A stretch of DNA of 64,000 bases from Pantoea anthophila (GCF_006494375.1 NZ_VHIZ01000051.1:25444-89443); one strand, 5' to 3'. Numbered from the stretch's first letter, positions 43,793 to 52,489 are shown. The notes: a model not told the origin generated them from the sequence alone. A program made the numbers and translations.

Positions 43793-43846
43793 GTGGGGAT
43801 CTACCTCCCTACGGGCGGTAGATCCCTTCAAAAATGGAGATTTACC
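43793..43846 (+). promoter_or_regulatory. Attenuator-like leader 4
   Basis: P1: GTGGGGA/TCCCTAC (one G-U). Segment 2, GGTAGATCCC, is perfectly complementary to GGGATCTACC of P1. It also pairs with GATTTACC just before the ATG, with one G-U. Only a short T-run follows. Confidence 0.65.
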
Positions 43847-44458
43847 ATGTCACATACCAATACGCAGTCTCTGACAATTCCAGGGGTCTATAAGCTGTTG
43901 CAAGAGACTTCTGTTCATTCTGATCAATGGTTCAGATTCACCCAATCGGTTAAAGAAGCTTTCTGGCTCCTGCCGGCGCAGCTTCGTCCCTGTAAGCAGC
44001 TGGGTTTTGAGATGCACAGAGCGTCAGAGCTGTTTGACGATGAAGGTTCTGTCACGATTAACCATAAAGACAGCGCGGACTACTGCTGTAATCCGCTCTA
44101 TCTGAGACAGACGCTTTCGGATAACTTTTCGGCATATCAGAAAGTAGAGAGCCAACGATGCAAACAGGATTTATTCGTACGCATCGTTCTGGTTCTGCTA
44201 CACAATTTATGCCCTGGCTGTTACCACATAACCAGTTCATGCCCGCAAAGCTGGCGTTTCGCTCAGAGATGGCTGGCATGGAACATGGACATGTTTACTA
44301 AGCCACCTGAAGACATTCCGGCATCGTTCGTTATACCCGGCGCGGTTGAACATCTGATGTTAGTGAAAACCTCCGGTCCCGGTAAGCAGGTCACCACTGA
44401 GGAGTGGGAAGCTATATCAGGTATTGAGCTCTGGCTTGCTCAGCAGCATCAAGACTGA
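43847..44458 (+). CDS. Hypothetical ICE protein, paralogue B
   Basis: 203 residues from the ATG after GGAGATTTACC. Paralogue of the preceding gene: EAFWLLPAQLRPC, LVLLHNLCPGCYHITSSC and TTEEWEAISGIELWL align with it. Tandem duplication followed by strong divergence. Function unknown. Confidence 0.55.
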   Translation: MSHTNTQSLTIPGVYKLLQETSVHSDQWFRFTQSVKEAFWLLPAQLRPCKQLGFEMHRASELFDDEGSVTINHKDSADYCCNPLYLRQTLSDNFSAYQKVESQRCKQDLFVRIVLVLLHNLCPGCYHITSSCPQSWRFAQRWLAWNMDMFTKPPEDIPASFVIPGAVEHLMLVKTSGPGKQVTTEEWEAISGIELWLAQQHQD

Positions 44459-44606
44459 CTTTTATATCGACTCTCTCCGGGGATCTGTTCTACGCAAAGA
44501 GACAGATCCCGCTATTACAGCAACTGCCAAGCAGCTCCGGCTGCGGCTTAACAGCATAGCGGCCGACAGAATATTGATTGCTTCGGTTCGTTAATAACTT
44601 TCCCCT

Positions 44607-44668
44607 GATGGGCGTATTTCTCGCCCGCCAGGGGAGGGATGCGCCCTTTTTTACTTAAGGAGCATCCT
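44607..44668 (+). promoter_or_regulatory. Attenuator-like leader 5 with T-run
   Basis: P1: GGGCG-TATTTCT-CGCCC. Segment 2, GGATGCGCCC, pairs with GGGCGTAT of P1 (with G-U pairs) and is followed by six T. Its GGATGC also pairs with GCATCC before the ATG. Confidence 0.65.
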
Positions 44669-45655
44669 ATGTCTAAACCAACCAAAACTCGCCGCGCCAG
44701 GAAAACTGAAAGCGTCGATCTATATCAGAAGGTGACTGACCGAATCGTTGAAGCACTGGAGAACGGCGTGGCGCCATGGAAAAAACCGTGGCGCACTGCC
44801 GGACGCTGTGCCGCTGCTGGTCCGCTGCCGGCTAACGCCTTAACAGGTAAGCCTTACAGCGGCGTTAATGTGCTGCTGTTGTGGCTGGCCGCTGAGGAAA
44901 AAGGGTATAGCACCGATCGCTGGGTAACGTACCGTCAGGCGCAGGAATTAGGTGGTCAGGTCCGAAAAGGCGAAACGTCATCAGAGGCAATAATCTTCAA
45001 GCCGTTTGAAAAACAGGCTGAGGATTCCAGCGGAAATAAACTGTTCGATTCTGAGGGTAAGCCGCTGATGGAATCGCGGGCCATGATAAAGCCCAACTTC
45101 CTGTTTAACGTTGAGCAGTGTGACGGTTTACCTGACAGTGTTGCGGCTGTACCGCATGAATCTCCCGTAGCTGAATACCCCGGCACGATCGACTGGCCGA
45201 CGGAAAAACGGATATGTGAGATTGTGCACCTGGCGGGCGTTAAGGTGGAGTTCAGATTACAGAACCGTGCCTGTTACGCCAGACACACTGATTCAATACT
45301 GATGCCGAAGGCGGAACAATTTTTTACTCATGCTGATTACTTCAGCACGCTGCTGCATGAAGTTGTGCATGCCACGGGCCATGAGTCACGACTGAACCGT
45401 GAAGGCATAACCAAACCGGCGAAAAAGTTCGGCGATCCGGTTTATGCCTTTGAGGAGCTGATAGCCGAGATGGGCAGCGCGTTTCTGTGTGCTCAGCTCG
45501 GCGTATTTGGCGATGTTCAACACGACAGCTACATAAAATCGTGGCTTGAGGTATTGAAGTCGGACAAAAAAGCACTTTTCCGTGCCTGCCGGCACGCGAG
45601 GGAAGCGTCAGAGTTTTTACTGAAGTTAAATGAACGTGCGGCTCAGGCTGCATAA
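44669..45655 (+). CDS. ardC: ArdC-like antirestriction protein (ssDNA-binding, metallopeptidase fold)
   Basis: 328 residues from the ATG after AAGGAGCATCCT. N-terminal ArdC_N domain (LYQKVTDRIVEALENGVAPWKKPW, then LTGKPYSGVNVLLL and YRQAQELGGQVRKGE). C-terminal zincin-like domain with LLHEVVHATGHESRLNRE around residue 234 and FEELIAEMGSAFLC providing a downstream Glu. ArdC of plasmid pSa protects incoming single-stranded DNA from host restriction. Location in a conjugation module fits early expression in the recipient. Confidence 0.85.
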   Translation: MSKPTKTRRARKTESVDLYQKVTDRIVEALENGVAPWKKPWRTAGRCAAAGPLPANALTGKPYSGVNVLLLWLAAEEKGYSTDRWVTYRQAQELGGQVRKGETSSEAIIFKPFEKQAEDSSGNKLFDSEGKPLMESRAMIKPNFLFNVEQCDGLPDSVAAVPHESPVAEYPGTIDWPTEKRICEIVHLAGVKVEFRLQNRACYARHTDSILMPKAEQFFTHADYFSTLLHEVVHATGHESRLNREGITKPAKKFGDPVYAFEELIAEMGSAFLCAQLGVFGDVQHDSYIKSWLEVLKSDKKALFRACRHAREASEFLLKLNERAAQAA

Positions 45656-45692
45656 TTGACCAATTCGGCAGCGTAATGCACTGCGCTGCCGT

Positions 45693-45757
45693 CCCGTGAG
45701 GGCATTGTTCCTCACGGGACAGTGCCCTCTTTTTTTATCGAAAAAGAGGAAGTTACC
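45693..45757 (+). promoter_or_regulatory. Attenuator-like leader 6 with T-run
   Basis: P1 has nine perfect pairs, CCCGTGAGG/CCTCACGGG. Segment 2, GTGCCCTC, pairs with GAGGGCAT of P1 (one G-U), extending weakly beyond, and is followed by seven T. Pairing with the ribosome binding site is not evident in this copy. Confidence 0.6.
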
Positions 45758-46696
45758 ATGTCAGACTGGTGCCATAACCGTTTAGAAATCACCGGCAAAT
45801 CCGCACTTATCAGCATAATGGAGGAGTGGATCACTGGTGAAGCGCCGCCACTGTACCGTCACGCTGTCCTGCGTAGCATAAAGCTATTTCTTGCAGGCTG
45901 TGGCGGTCTGTTACGTCCGGTTAAAACGGAGTCTTTTACACCATTTCCGGAGCTTATGCAGAGCGGTACGGGACAGGGCACCCCTGCTAATCTGGCGTTT
46001 GATCAGTGGCTCGGTTTACTACGCAACGATGTTCCGCTGGATGGGGAGCACTTACGTAAAATTGAGCGGCTTTACCATCAGTCAGGTATCGACGCGATCC
46101 GCTGGGAAAGCATCCCTGAGGTGTCACGTAGGTATATAGCGCGCCTCATTGAGGAGCGCTATGCAGACTGGTTCGGCGTGGCAACACTTTCCCGGGAAAT
46201 CGATCCGGGAGTTTGCTGGGAGCGTCTGAGCCAGTTACCAGAGCGGGCCCAGCCCTGCGATATGCTGCAGATAATCCCGAGTCGTCTGGCCGCCGAGCTG
46301 AACGGCACGGGAGGTTTGCTTGCTGGAATGTCAACGGCCAGCAGTCTTTACTGTCGTCAGTACGGCATGGAGTGGCCGGCAGGTCACAACGTCAGCTGGC
46401 AGCGTGAAGGTCTGAGCAGCATAAAACTGGCGTTTGATTCCGCTTGGTTCCCGCCAGCAGGAGAGCTGGTTGCGGCGCTTTCATCCACGTTCGACTGTGA
46501 GATACGTCACTGGTACAGCGAGCCCGTTCACGAACTGGATGGCTATGACTGTTACGATCGGGGCGAGCACGTCTGCAGCTCTGAGGCGACCATTGACGAG
46601 CTGGATGACGGCAGGCCCGGGCTTAACCTGGTGCCGTCTGCTGAAACCGACGAATCACAAGCTGCAGTAGCCGTACATCGAGTGGTGCAGGCATGA
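45758..46696 (+). CDS. DUF1281-like protein (ferredoxin-fold, YubB-type)
   Basis: 312 residues from the ATG after AGAGGAAG. Begins SDWCHNRLEITG, the signature of DUF1281/YubB-type plasmid proteins, and ends with a ferredoxin-like region containing GHNVSWQREG, KLAFDSAWFPP and the Tyr/Cys-rich YDCYDRGEHVC. Function of the family is unknown; it recurs on conjugative plasmids. The next gene overlaps its stop by 4 nt. Confidence 0.7.
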   Translation: MSDWCHNRLEITGKSALISIMEEWITGEAPPLYRHAVLRSIKLFLAGCGGLLRPVKTESFTPFPELMQSGTGQGTPANLAFDQWLGLLRNDVPLDGEHLRKIERLYHQSGIDAIRWESIPEVSRRYIARLIEERYADWFGVATLSREIDPGVCWERLSQLPERAQPCDMLQIIPSRLAAELNGTGGLLAGMSTASSLYCRQYGMEWPAGHNVSWQREGLSSIKLAFDSAWFPPAGELVAALSSTFDCEIRHWYSEPVHELDGYDCYDRGEHVCSSEATIDELDDGRPGLNLVPSAETDESQAAVAVHRVVQA

Positions 46697-47004
46697 GTGG
46701 CAACCGGGAGTATCTTCGCTGCCGCGCTGTTTCAACGGCTCATCTCAGTGCTGACGACAATGCGTTGCTGGATGAAATCACGACCCGTGAAGTCGATATC
46801 GGTGAGTGGATCCACTATATCGGTGGGGGCTATCTTCTGCGGTTAACCGCATGCTCCGCACCGGTTCTGCGGCTGAAAGAAGCCGGGTTATCGAAAGAGG
46901 CCCGCCGCGTGATTGCATCTGTGATGCGTTCGGATGCCGTGGAAATCCTGATTTTCGAATCAGGGGCACCTGAGGCCGAAGAATTCACCACGTACAGCTG
47001 GTAA
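46693..47004 (+). CDS. Hypothetical protein coupled to DUF1281 gene
   Basis: 103 residues; ATGA overlap with the preceding stop shows coupling. Contains a short strand-rich central part (EWIHYIGGGYLLRL) and a helix (EARRVIASVM). Family not recognised. A stem GGCGAGCC-GTAA-GGCTTGCC follows at about 47012-47031. Confidence 0.5.
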   Translation: MSGNREYLRCRAVSTAHLSADDNALLDEITTREVDIGEWIHYIGGGYLLRLTACSAPVLRLKEAGLSKEARRVIASVMRSDAVEILIFESGAPEAEEFTTYSW

Positions 47005-47037
47005 CCAAAAAAGGCGAGCCGTAAGGCTTGCCTCACA

Positions 47038-47091
47038 CCCTGAGGGGAACACCTCCTCAGGGGCGTGTTCCCTTTTTTATGGAGAACACGT
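47038..47091 (+). promoter_or_regulatory. Attenuator-like leader 7 with T-run
   Basis: P1 has eight perfect pairs, CCCTGAGG/CCTCAGGG. Segment 2, GTGTTCCC, pairs with GGGAACAC in the P1 loop and is followed by six T. CGTGTTC also pairs with GAACACG just before the ATG. Confidence 0.7.
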
Positions 47092-47772
47092 ATGACTTTT
47101 ACCAACCATCGCAACGCATTCCTTAGAATTTTCAACGCCACGGCCCGTTATCATCACCGGCATAAGGTGTTTGAAGACTTCGTCAGCTGCGCGGCCATTG
47201 CGCTGCACAATGGCGTTGCGCACGATGCAGAGCTTGAAAAGCAGTATCTGAGCATAATTGCCAGCTATGAGCAGGAAGACGTCAATCAGATGGCAGCGTT
47301 ACTGGGTCACGTCGTGATGGCGCTCGACGAGAAACGTTGTGATTTCCTTGGCAGCGTTTTTATGGAGCTTGAGCTGGGAGATAAGTATCGCGGCCAGTTT
47401 TTCACGCCGTGGGACGTATCGCGAATGATGGCATCGTTGCAGCTTTCCGGCATCGATGCGCTGATGCAGGGAAAAAACTTTATTACCCTACAGGAGCCGG
47501 CCAGCGGCGCTGGCTGCATGGTTATCGCCTTTGCTGAAGAGTTCGCTCAGCGCGGTTATACGGTTTCAGAACAGCTGTGGGTGTCGGTGACGGATGTTGA
47601 TCCACTCGCCGCCAATATGTCCTATATACAGCTCTCGCTCTGCGGCATTGCGGCGGAGGTTGTGACCGGAAACGCACTGACGCTTGAGCGGCGTCGCACG
47701 CTTTACACACCGTTGCATTACACCGCCAGGTGGGCAGCAAAACTTAGCAGCGCAGAACAACGCGCCGCCTGA
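47092..47772 (+). CDS. N6-adenine methyltransferase-like protein without catalytic NPPY motif
   Basis: 226 residues from the ATG after GGAGAACACGT. LGDKYRGQFFTPWDVSRMMA and EPASGAGCMVIAFAEE are the FTP box and SAM-binding motif I of type I-like adenine methylases; TDVDPLAANM is motif II. The expected (N/D)PP(Y/F) catalytic motif is not present before the C-terminus. It could bind SAM and DNA without methylating. Similar short methylase-like proteins occur in SPI-7-like elements. Confidence 0.65.
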   Translation: MTFTNHRNAFLRIFNATARYHHRHKVFEDFVSCAAIALHNGVAHDAELEKQYLSIIASYEQEDVNQMAALLGHVVMALDEKRCDFLGSVFMELELGDKYRGQFFTPWDVSRMMASLQLSGIDALMQGKNFITLQEPASGAGCMVIAFAEEFAQRGYTVSEQLWVSVTDVDPLAANMSYIQLSLCGIAAEVVTGNALTLERRRTLYTPLHYTARWAAKLSSAEQRAA

Positions 47773-47774
47773 CC

Positions 47775-47801
47775 ACAACGCCTCTCCGGAGGCGTTTTTT
47801 T
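47775..47801 (+). terminator. Intrinsic terminator
   Basis: ACGCCTC-TCCG-GAGGCGT followed by nine T, directly after the methylase-like gene. A strong terminator for the 42-48 kb block. Confidence 0.85.
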
Positions 47802-47887
47802 TTGCCGGTCGATATAGAGTTTGCGATAGAAGCTGACTTCCCGGCAGGGCATGGTTTACCTGTTACGCTGACCGAGGTATGCAATTA

Positions 47888-49333
47888 ATGAATCCAACGC
47901 ACGAACAGGCGCAAATTATTGCCTGGAAGGGCAAACAGCTTGTTGTTACGGCGTTTGCCGGCACGGGAAAAACGTCAACGCTGGAAGCTTATGCGATGGC
48001 AAATCCCGACGAGAAAATGCTTTATCTCGCCTATAACCGGGCTATTCGCGAGGAATCGGAGCGCCGTTTTCCATTCAATGTAGAGTGCAAGACTTTTCAT
48101 CAACTGGCATGGCCGGCTTTCGGTCGTCACTTTCAGGCGCGTCTCAGCATGTCATTGCGGATAACAGATATTGCGCGGCTGCTCAATACCCGCCACTGGT
48201 TACTGGCTCGAAGTGCACTCAGCACGCTGAATACGTTTCTTTATAGTGCTGACAGCGAGCTGTCGCCTGTTCACCTTCCCGATGAGCACGATCGGGGCGG
48301 ATTAGAGCCTGTCAGGATACTTGGTGCCGCGCAGGTGATATGGCATGAAATGACCCGGATGGACTCACACTTTCCGGTCACGCACGATACCTATTTAAAG
48401 CTCTATCAGCTCTCAGCCCCTGATTTAGGTCGCAAGTGGGACGTTATCCTGTTTGATGAAGCGCAGGATGCTAATCCGGTTACAAGCCACTTCGTCATGA
48501 ATCAGCCTTGCAGAATCATTCTTGTTGGCGACCGCTATCAGCAGATTTACCGCTTCAGAGGAGCAGAGAATGCTCTCGTGGCGCCGGCGCTGGATAACGC
48601 TGACCGACTTTGGCTGACAAACAGCTTCCGGTTTGGACCGGCGATTGCTGCTGTGGCGAACGCATTACTATCGGAGACGGGTGAGCAGCGACGTATCTGC
48701 GGGCTCGGAGCTGAGGACCAGGTAGCTGCCGAGCTGCCAGCTGTCACGGCGCATCATTGCGTAATAAGCCGTACCGTGGCGGGTGTTATTGGTATAGCAC
48801 TGACGGCGTGCCTGACTGATAAAAAAGTGTTCTGGGTAGGCGGCATGGAGGGATACCGTATTGGAGAGCTGGAAGATTTGTACTGGTTTTCGGTTGAAAT
48901 GCCGGATCGCATACAGTCACCTCAGCTGACCCGCGACTACCGGGATTTTGAAGAGTACCGAACCATCGCTAAAGCTACGAAAGATCCTGAAATGGGACAG
49001 GGTGTACGGTTGCTGGACATGTATTTCCCATTGCCGATGCTACTAAATGTGCTTAAAAGCCGGACGGTGACGCGAGAATGCGATGCAGACATTACGGTTG
49101 TTACTGCGCATCGCAGCAAAGGGCTGGAGTGGGACGTCGTTCGGATTAATGACGATTTCGTGGATATTCAAGATCCGCTTTTAAACCCTCGCGAGAAAGA
49201 GGATGAGCTGAATCTGTTGTACGTGTCTGCCACGCGCGCGCGCAGGGTGCTGGTAACAAATGAGTTGATCCGCACCGTCACAGGCTGCAGTGATGACGCC
49301 GGTGAGTGCTGTGAGGAAATTAAAGATGGCTGA
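47888..49333 (+). CDS. UvrD/Rep-family DNA helicase
   Basis: 481 residues from the second ATG, which has GAGGT at proper distance; the ATG at 47879 is too close to it. Superfamily 1 motifs in order: AFAGTGKTST (I), YLAYNRAIREE (Ia), LFDEAQDANP (II), GDRYQQIYRFRGA (III), SFRFGPAIA (IV), VVTAHRSKGLEWDVV (V) and LLYVSATRARRVL (VI). Compact, lacking the large 1B/2B insertions of UvrD, like the short helicases of ICEs. Probably supports element replication or repair of transferred DNA. Confidence 0.85.
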   Translation: MNPTHEQAQIIAWKGKQLVVTAFAGTGKTSTLEAYAMANPDEKMLYLAYNRAIREESERRFPFNVECKTFHQLAWPAFGRHFQARLSMSLRITDIARLLNTRHWLLARSALSTLNTFLYSADSELSPVHLPDEHDRGGLEPVRILGAAQVIWHEMTRMDSHFPVTHDTYLKLYQLSAPDLGRKWDVILFDEAQDANPVTSHFVMNQPCRIILVGDRYQQIYRFRGAENALVAPALDNADRLWLTNSFRFGPAIAAVANALLSETGEQRRICGLGAEDQVAAELPAVTAHHCVISRTVAGVIGIALTACLTDKKVFWVGGMEGYRIGELEDLYWFSVEMPDRIQSPQLTRDYRDFEEYRTIAKATKDPEMGQGVRLLDMYFPLPMLLNVLKSRTVTRECDADITVVTAHRSKGLEWDVVRINDDFVDIQDPLLNPREKEDELNLLYVSATRARRVLVTNELIRTVTGCSDDAGECCEEIKDG

Positions 49334-49392
49334 GTCAGTGGCAGTGCATCATGCAGCTGGGCTGCGTACCCATCCCCATTCAGGAAATGTTG

Positions 49393-51045
49393 ATGTTCAA
49401 TAAGCTCAAAACTCTAATCACTGGCGGGGCCGCTGGAGCCAAACCGGTTCAGACCGGCGGGGCGGTGCCGGCAGGATATTTCATGCCCAAAACTGCATCA
49501 GAGCTACTTTCGGTGCCGCAGCGCAAGCTACTGCTCAGGCAGATCTGGGATAATACCTCCCTGCCTGAAGAGGTGTATAACAGGCTTTATCTTGAACCCC
49601 TGAAAGAGTTGGCTGAATGCGTTCAGAACGTGCCTGCTTCGGAAGAGGGCGAATGGGGCAGGGAAGGCGGTTATCTTGATCTGACCCTTAAATTTACGGC
49701 CTGCAGCGTCAGGCTAGCCAAAGGGCATATGTTTCCACCTGGTGCGGCCCCCGAAGAACAGGCGGCCAAAAACACGATCTGGAACGCCGTTGTGTTCTGG
49801 GCGGCCCTAACAGCGCACATGCCATTACTCACACGCCTTGATGGCGAGCTCTTGGACGGGCAGTGCTGGATGCCCGGAATGGCGCGGCCGCCTGCGCCAT
49901 TTCGGTTCCGGTTGTGTGATGCAAAGCATTGCGGGACGGCCACGGTAATGGCCGCTCGTCTGCTACCTGGCGACGGAATATTGTGGCTCAGCGGCGATCG
50001 CAGAGCCATGCAGGTTATGGCCGCGTTGGCTGGCGGGGAGGCGTCAGTAATGCCGCTAATCAAAGAGATTCTGGATAAGTCGCGTGACATTGTCTGCTCG
50101 CCTGCCGTCTGCTCTGCTGTCCCATCGCCAGCTGCTCCGTTCACAACCACAGAACTGATACCGGCAGACAACGCCTCGGAAATATCCAGCGCAGTTATTC
50201 AGACCGCTGGCACGGCAACTGATGTTGCTTCAGGACTGACTTCGTCAATTGAACCCGAGAGCGCTACTCTGCAGCCTCAGCTGGACGGCGAAGCCGATTT
50301 ACTGTCATCTGCATTTTCAGACGATACGGGTACAGAGAATGAGCAGCCAAAGCAGGAAATTCAGGAAGATGATGATACGGCTTTACTTCTGAGCATGTTT
50401 ACAGCAGCTGAGTCACAGATCACAGATGAAAAAACCATTAACGACAACCCTACTTGTAGTCTTATTTCCTCTGGAGATTCAGCTGAAATAATGCCTGCTG
50501 AAGCAGATGTAAGGCCGCTAGCTACAGAGATGCAAATAATTCCCGAAACTACTGAGCCAGAGCGGTCTGAAACAGGTAATTTAGCCCTAGAAGACGTTCC
50601 AGAAGCCGCAGAGCTGCAAGAATTTAGCGATCATTCGGGAATTATTCCCATTTCGGAGCCATGTGAGAGGCAGAACGCTGGAGAGCGTCTACTGACATGG
50701 TTAAAGGAATCCATAGATAATAAAGGGCTGAGCGTTAATGAATGTGACAGTATGCTTCATGCGGTGAGTGGATTCATGTTTATTTCCCTTCCAGGAACTA
50801 TCTTTAAATTCATTGAGGCGACAGGAATAGAAGAAGACAGGAAATCCATTCAATCATCTTTTGAAAAAACCGGCGTGCTGCATATGCGAAATGACAAGCG
50901 CTTTTTTAAAGTCAGAGTATTTGAGAACGAAGGGCTTGAGGGTAAATACCAAAAGCGTAGTGGTTATCTCATAAAACTATCAACTCTTAATATGTCTGGC
51001 GCAGGTAAAATAAAAGACAGTAGGTATATTTTGATTGAAAACTAA
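49393..51045 (+). CDS. MobH/TraI_2-like protein lacking the HD nuclease residues
   Basis: 550 residues from the ATG eight bases after CAGGAA. The N-terminal domain (residues about 25-175) follows MOB-H relaxases (MPKTASELLSVPQRKLLLRQ, VYNRLYLEPLKELAE, LPPGAAPEEQAA-like FPPGAAPEEQAAK). The metal-binding His and HD pair are lost, however: GGYLDLTLKF where relaxases have GGxLDHxLEV, and ALTAHMPLLT where they have ALLHDIGK. An acidic, low-complexity linker (about 270-440) leads to a TraI_2_C-type winged-helix end. Probably a non-catalytic relaxase relative that binds DNA or the true relaxase, expected outside this window. Confidence 0.7.
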   Translation: MFNKLKTLITGGAAGAKPVQTGGAVPAGYFMPKTASELLSVPQRKLLLRQIWDNTSLPEEVYNRLYLEPLKELAECVQNVPASEEGEWGREGGYLDLTLKFTACSVRLAKGHMFPPGAAPEEQAAKNTIWNAVVFWAALTAHMPLLTRLDGELLDGQCWMPGMARPPAPFRFRLCDAKHCGTATVMAARLLPGDGILWLSGDRRAMQVMAALAGGEASVMPLIKEILDKSRDIVCSPAVCSAVPSPAAPFTTTELIPADNASEISSAVIQTAGTATDVASGLTSSIEPESATLQPQLDGEADLLSSAFSDDTGTENEQPKQEIQEDDDTALLLSMFTAAESQITDEKTINDNPTCSLISSGDSAEIMPAEADVRPLATEMQIIPETTEPERSETGNLALEDVPEAAELQEFSDHSGIIPISEPCERQNAGERLLTWLKESIDNKGLSVNECDSMLHAVSGFMFISLPGTIFKFIEATGIEEDRKSIQSSFEKTGVLHMRNDKRFFKVRVFENEGLEGKYQKRSGYLIKLSTLNMSGAGKIKDSRYILIEN

Positions 51046-51048
51046 AAT

Positions 51049-51068
51049 GGGAACCCGTAAGGGTTCCC
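51049..51068. terminator. Bidirectional terminator
   Basis: GGGAACCC-GTAA-GGGTTCCC with AAAAT before and TAAATT after. It separates the relaxase-like gene from the convergent thioesterase operon and can serve both. Confidence 0.75.
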
Positions 51069-51075
51069 TAAATTG

Positions 51076-51465
51076 TTATTCTGTGATGGCGTTTTTAACC
51101 GCGTCAGGTATTGTAGGTCTGCCATTGGCAATGCAGGTGGCTACAAATACGGCTTCTGCATAAACGGTGTCGTTAACAAGAATCTGCTGAACAAAGTTAA
51201 CGCGGCTACGCTTTTCATTAGCTTTCAGCTCGCATGTGACCTGCATTTCATCGCCTTTTTGCAGGCTTTTCTTAAAGCGCAGCGTGTATTCCAGAATCAT
51301 GTGAAGGCGACCTTCTGCAAACTCTTGTTCCAGATCTAGCCCTAAAGATTCTTTCATGAATGCGTGGCGCGTCCATTCCATATAGAAAGGGTAATACAGG
51401 CCATCAACAACACCTTGAAAGTCAACGTGTTTTTCGTCTACGGAATAGGTTTTGGTAAACATCAT
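51076..51465 (-). CDS. Hot-dog-fold acyl-CoA thioesterase (4HBT/YbgC type)
   Basis: 129 residues. HVDFQGVVDGLYYPFYMEWTRHAF is the helix-strand signature of the 4-hydroxybenzoyl-CoA thioesterase family, with the catalytic Asp position occupied by Asp in VDFQGVV. The remaining strands (RLHMILEYTLRFKK, VTCELKANEK) are typical. It hydrolyses acyl thioesters; substrate unknown. Last gene of a three-gene operon in which all reading frames overlap, set inside the ICE-type module. Confidence 0.8.
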   Translation of the reverse strand: MMFTKTYSVDEKHVDFQGVVDGLYYPFYMEWTRHAFMKESLGLDLEQEFAEGRLHMILEYTLRFKKSLQKGDEMQVTCELKANEKRSRVNFVQQILVNDTVYAEAVFVATCIANGRPTIPDAVKNAITE

Positions 51466-51932
51466 AAGTCCTTAAAGTAATTCAGTAGTGCAAACCGCAT
51501 AGGCAGTATCAGGTTTTCAAAATCCTTTTGCGAGGTGTTAACCCCGGTGCAAATATTAAGCGCCATGCTCATATCATTCTCTATTCCATAGATGAAACTA
51601 ATGCCATGATAAATGTTATGCTGCCTTCTCTGTTCATCAATGACATTGTTCTTTTCATTTCTGAGCGCATCGTCCCAGATAACAGTGCTGACATCACCTT
51701 TTCTAATCTTCGTCAGCTCAATACCCATTTTTATTAGAAGGCTATCTTTGTATTTCCCTTCATAATAAAACTTATTATCCCAGTCGGCATATCCATTGCT
51801 CTGGTGTGCAGATATTTTGTTATTTATAACAAGTAAAGTTGAGATGTAGGTTGTCTGCTCAAACTTGTTGAGGAAGTTAATTACTTCATTGCTGCAGCGA
51901 TGAAAGTTTAATTTTACTTCTTTTGAATCCAC
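51462..51932 (-). CDS. Putative sensor protein, possibly autoinducer-binding-like
   Basis: 156 residues, overlapping the upstream regulator gene by 19 nt and the thioesterase gene by 4 nt. The arrangement of a WDN segment (YADWDNKFYYEGKY), HGISFIYGIEND and a final FENLILPMRFALLNYF is reminiscent of the ligand-binding domain of LuxR-type regulators, without the DNA-binding half. That resemblance is weak. The product may sense an acyl ligand and modulate the adjacent repressor. Confidence 0.4.
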   Translation of the reverse strand: MDSKEVKLNFHRCSNEVINFLNKFEQTTYISTLLVINNKISAHQSNGYADWDNKFYYEGKYKDSLLIKMGIELTKIRKGDVSTVIWDDALRNEKNNVIDEQRRQHNIYHGISFIYGIENDMSMALNICTGVNTSQKDFENLILPMRFALLNYFKDL

Positions 51933-52489
51933 TTAACTCTCCGGCACTCGTTAATATCACTCTTATTAAGTGTTATGCTCTGGTTACCTTCTAAAATAAT
52001 AGAGTTTTCATCCATTACCTTTAAGACACCAATGTTCAGTCCGTTAGCACTTTTCACATAGCACAGTTTGTTATTGTTAGGGTCAATATTTGAGACCGTA
52101 GATACAATACAGAATTCTCCGAAACTCACATATGGCTCTCCGTACATACCGCCGATTTGAACCAGTTCTACATCGGGTAATTGTCGGCTTGCGAGTATGA
52201 AGAGTGTGTCTTCGTCAAGTTTTGCATATTCGGTAAACTGCGGAGGGAAGCCTTCACCAGTCATGATCCACTGGCCGTTGACCTGGAGGCCGTTCTCGCA
52301 GAAAAATTGGGCGATTACGTTTATCACATCCATTCTGCGGGCAGGGACTGAACCATCAGATTCCCAGCGCGTGTAGGTGGTATATGACAGGTCCATTTTT
52401 TTTTGCTGTATGAAACTGACCACTTCCTGAGGCGTAGTTCCTGTCGCTGCCCTGCAACACTTCAGTCTCTTCTCAATCGTATCTAACAT
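51914..52489 (-). CDS. XRE-type repressor with C-terminal sensor domain
   Basis: 191 residues. N-terminal Cro/CI-like helix-turn-helix (residues about 5-70: TPQEVVSFIQQKK, TTYTRWESDGSVPARRM). The C-terminal part is beta-rich like S24/CI-type domains but lacks a clear Ser-Lys dyad. First gene of the overlapping three-gene operon. ATTGCA-type repeats in its upstream region are likely operators, suggesting autoregulation. Confidence 0.7.
   Translation of the reverse strand: MLDTIEKRLKCCRAATGTTPQEVVSFIQQKKMDLSYTTYTRWESDGSVPARRMDVINVIAQFFCENGLQVNGQWIMTGEGFPPQFTEYAKLDEDTLFILASRQLPDVELVQIGGMYGEPYVSFGEFCIVSTVSNIDPNNNKLCYVKSANGLNIGVLKVMDENSIILEGNQSITLNKSDINECRRVKWIQKK

Noticed and set aside
43814..43821. 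RfaH ops core GGCGGTAG in leader 4 (also at 61781-61788 before RNA copy C)
   Set aside because: The downstream bases of the ops consensus are missing in both. The first is explained by pairing in the leader and the second lies in topB coding sequence.
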